NCBI GenBank assembly: GCA_036501345.1
Contig: DASYAN010000317.1
Location: 1-6,558, forward strand
Length of the DNA stretch: 6,558 bases
Origin: DASYAN01 sp036501345
GTDB taxonomy: Bacteria > Chloroflexota > Ktedonobacteria > Ktedonobacterales > Ktedonobacteraceae
Direction: 5' to 3'
This document shows, piece by piece, positions 6,137 through 6,558 of this stretch. The notes below the pieces were generated by a model. It worked only from the letters and a program-made list of their open reading frames with translations. It was not told where the DNA came from and searched no databases. How positions within the stretch are numbered: position 1 is the first letter of the stretch; every line of letters starts with the position of its first letter. A program made the position numbers and the translations under genes.

Positions 6137-6550
6137 ACTGTGCTTTTGGTGATGGCTGTATTCGCGGTGCTTGCAGTTGGCATATGCTTGTCGTACAACA
6201 TCGCATATTCGCATATTTCAATGCATTCCATAGGTCCTACTCCGACAGTGACAGGTAGCCCTAGCGCGATGGCTAGTGTCAGCACGGCAAATCTTGCGAT
6301 CTCGCCTACGTCTGCACCTTTGCCGACACCGACACCAACACCAACAGTTACGCCGAGCACAAGTTATGAAGCTGAAGCAGAGAGCAATACAAACAATGGA
6401 ACAAAAATCTTTAGTTGCACTCACCATTCGCACAATCCAGAAAGGGGAAAAAGCCATTCTTGGTCCTATTTTAGCAGCAAGAATGGCAATTCAGGTGATA
6501 TCGTAAGGTCTTGCAGTTGCTTGGTGCTTGGCAGTGAGCAAAAAGGATGA
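6137..6550 (+). pseudogene. In-frame remnant: membrane helix, Pro-Thr linker and short extracellular part of the kinase
   Basis: Directly after the kinase TAA the same frame stays open for 137 codons to TGA at 6548-6550. It encodes a hydrophobic helix (VLLVMAVFAVLAVGICL, 6140-6190), then a Ser/Thr/Pro-rich stretch ending in four Pro-Thr pairs, then a segment beginning YEAEAESNTNNGTK with several cysteines. Kinase - one membrane helix - Pro-Thr linker - sensor module is the normal order in PknB-like receptor kinases, so this is best read as the displaced C-terminal part of the kinase gene. Changing TAA to AAA would restore one frame of 471 codons. No ribosome-binding site precedes the GTG at 6140 or the ATG at 6152. 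The YEAE start recalls carbohydrate-binding-type beta-sandwich modules, but only about 60 residues follow, too few for a full module. An independent small membrane protein, or readthrough of the TAA, remains possible. Confidence 0.6.
6323..6346 (+). repeat. Four tandem six-base units coding for Pro-Thr pairs
   Basis: The unit CC(G/A)ACA is repeated four times (CCGACA twice, CCAACA twice), in frame with the kinase remnant and giving PTPTPTPT. It belongs to the extended linker between membrane helix and extracellular segment. The unit length is a multiple of three, so changes in copy number would alter linker length without shifting the frame. Confidence 0.75.
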
Positions 6551-6558
6551 GAAACCGC

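Noticed and set aside
6103..6360. Minus-strand frame with a VGVGVGVGK repeat
   Set aside because: The repeat is only the reverse reading of the Pro-Thr hexamers at 6323-6346. The plus-strand membrane helix and linker explain the sequence better.
6140..6550. Independent small membrane protein gene starting at GTG 6140
   Set aside because: There is no ribosome-binding site, the frame is identical to the kinase's, and the helix-linker order fits a kinase C-terminus. It is kept as a remnant, though independence is not excluded.
1..6558. CRISPR array, insertion sequence, tRNA or rRNA
   Set aside because: I saw no regularly spaced repeats, transposase motifs, terminal inverted repeats or tRNA-like cloverleaf on either strand.

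Overview
This 6.56 kb window looks chromosomal and bacterial. It most resembles the Ktedonobacteria (Chloroflexota) or a neighbouring high-complexity lineage. The pointers are a DUF2630-type small protein, a Hanks-type Ser/Thr kinase with an N-terminal style common in that group followed by a membrane helix and Pro-Thr linker, and base composition near 50% GC. This assignment is from recalled family patterns, not from a search.

Layout. (1) Positions 2-472 (+) hold the 3' part of a PlsC-type acyltransferase gene; its beginning, with the catalytic HX4D, is outside the window. (2) A 10-bp inverted repeat at 515-554 lies between this gene and the convergent gene after it, and probably ends transcription from both sides. 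(3) Positions 562-804 (-) encode an 80-residue DUF2630 protein. (4) Positions 939-4655 (-) encode the main item, a 1238-residue protein. It joins an ImmA/IrrE-type zinc metallopeptidase domain (HELGH) to a complete superfamily 1A (UvrD/Rep/AddA-like) helicase and then to an AddB/Cas4-like iron-sulfur nuclease fold. The four cluster cysteines of that fold are present, but the catalytic Asp and Lys appear to be replaced by Arg. (5) Positions 4656-5134 form a 479-bp divergent control region with one good sigma-70-like promoter on each strand, an inverted repeat, two leader hairpins and a possible 11-codon upstream ORF. (6) Positions 5135-6136 (+) encode a Ser/Thr protein kinase with all main catalytic residues. 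(7) Positions 6137-6550 (+) continue in the kinase frame after a single TAA: a transmembrane helix, a Pro-Thr linker and a short, perhaps eroded extracellular module. This suggests a receptor kinase cut by a nonsense change.

No operon clearly links these genes. The fusion protein and the kinase are divergently transcribed and might share control elements, but nothing shows a common pathway. The best candidate for an undescribed system is the protease-helicase-pseudonuclease fusion. A reasonable but untested idea is that DNA binding or unwinding controls cleavage of a regulator by the ImmA domain, as Deinococcus IrrE/PprI controls DdrO. No XRE/DdrO-like repressor is encoded here.
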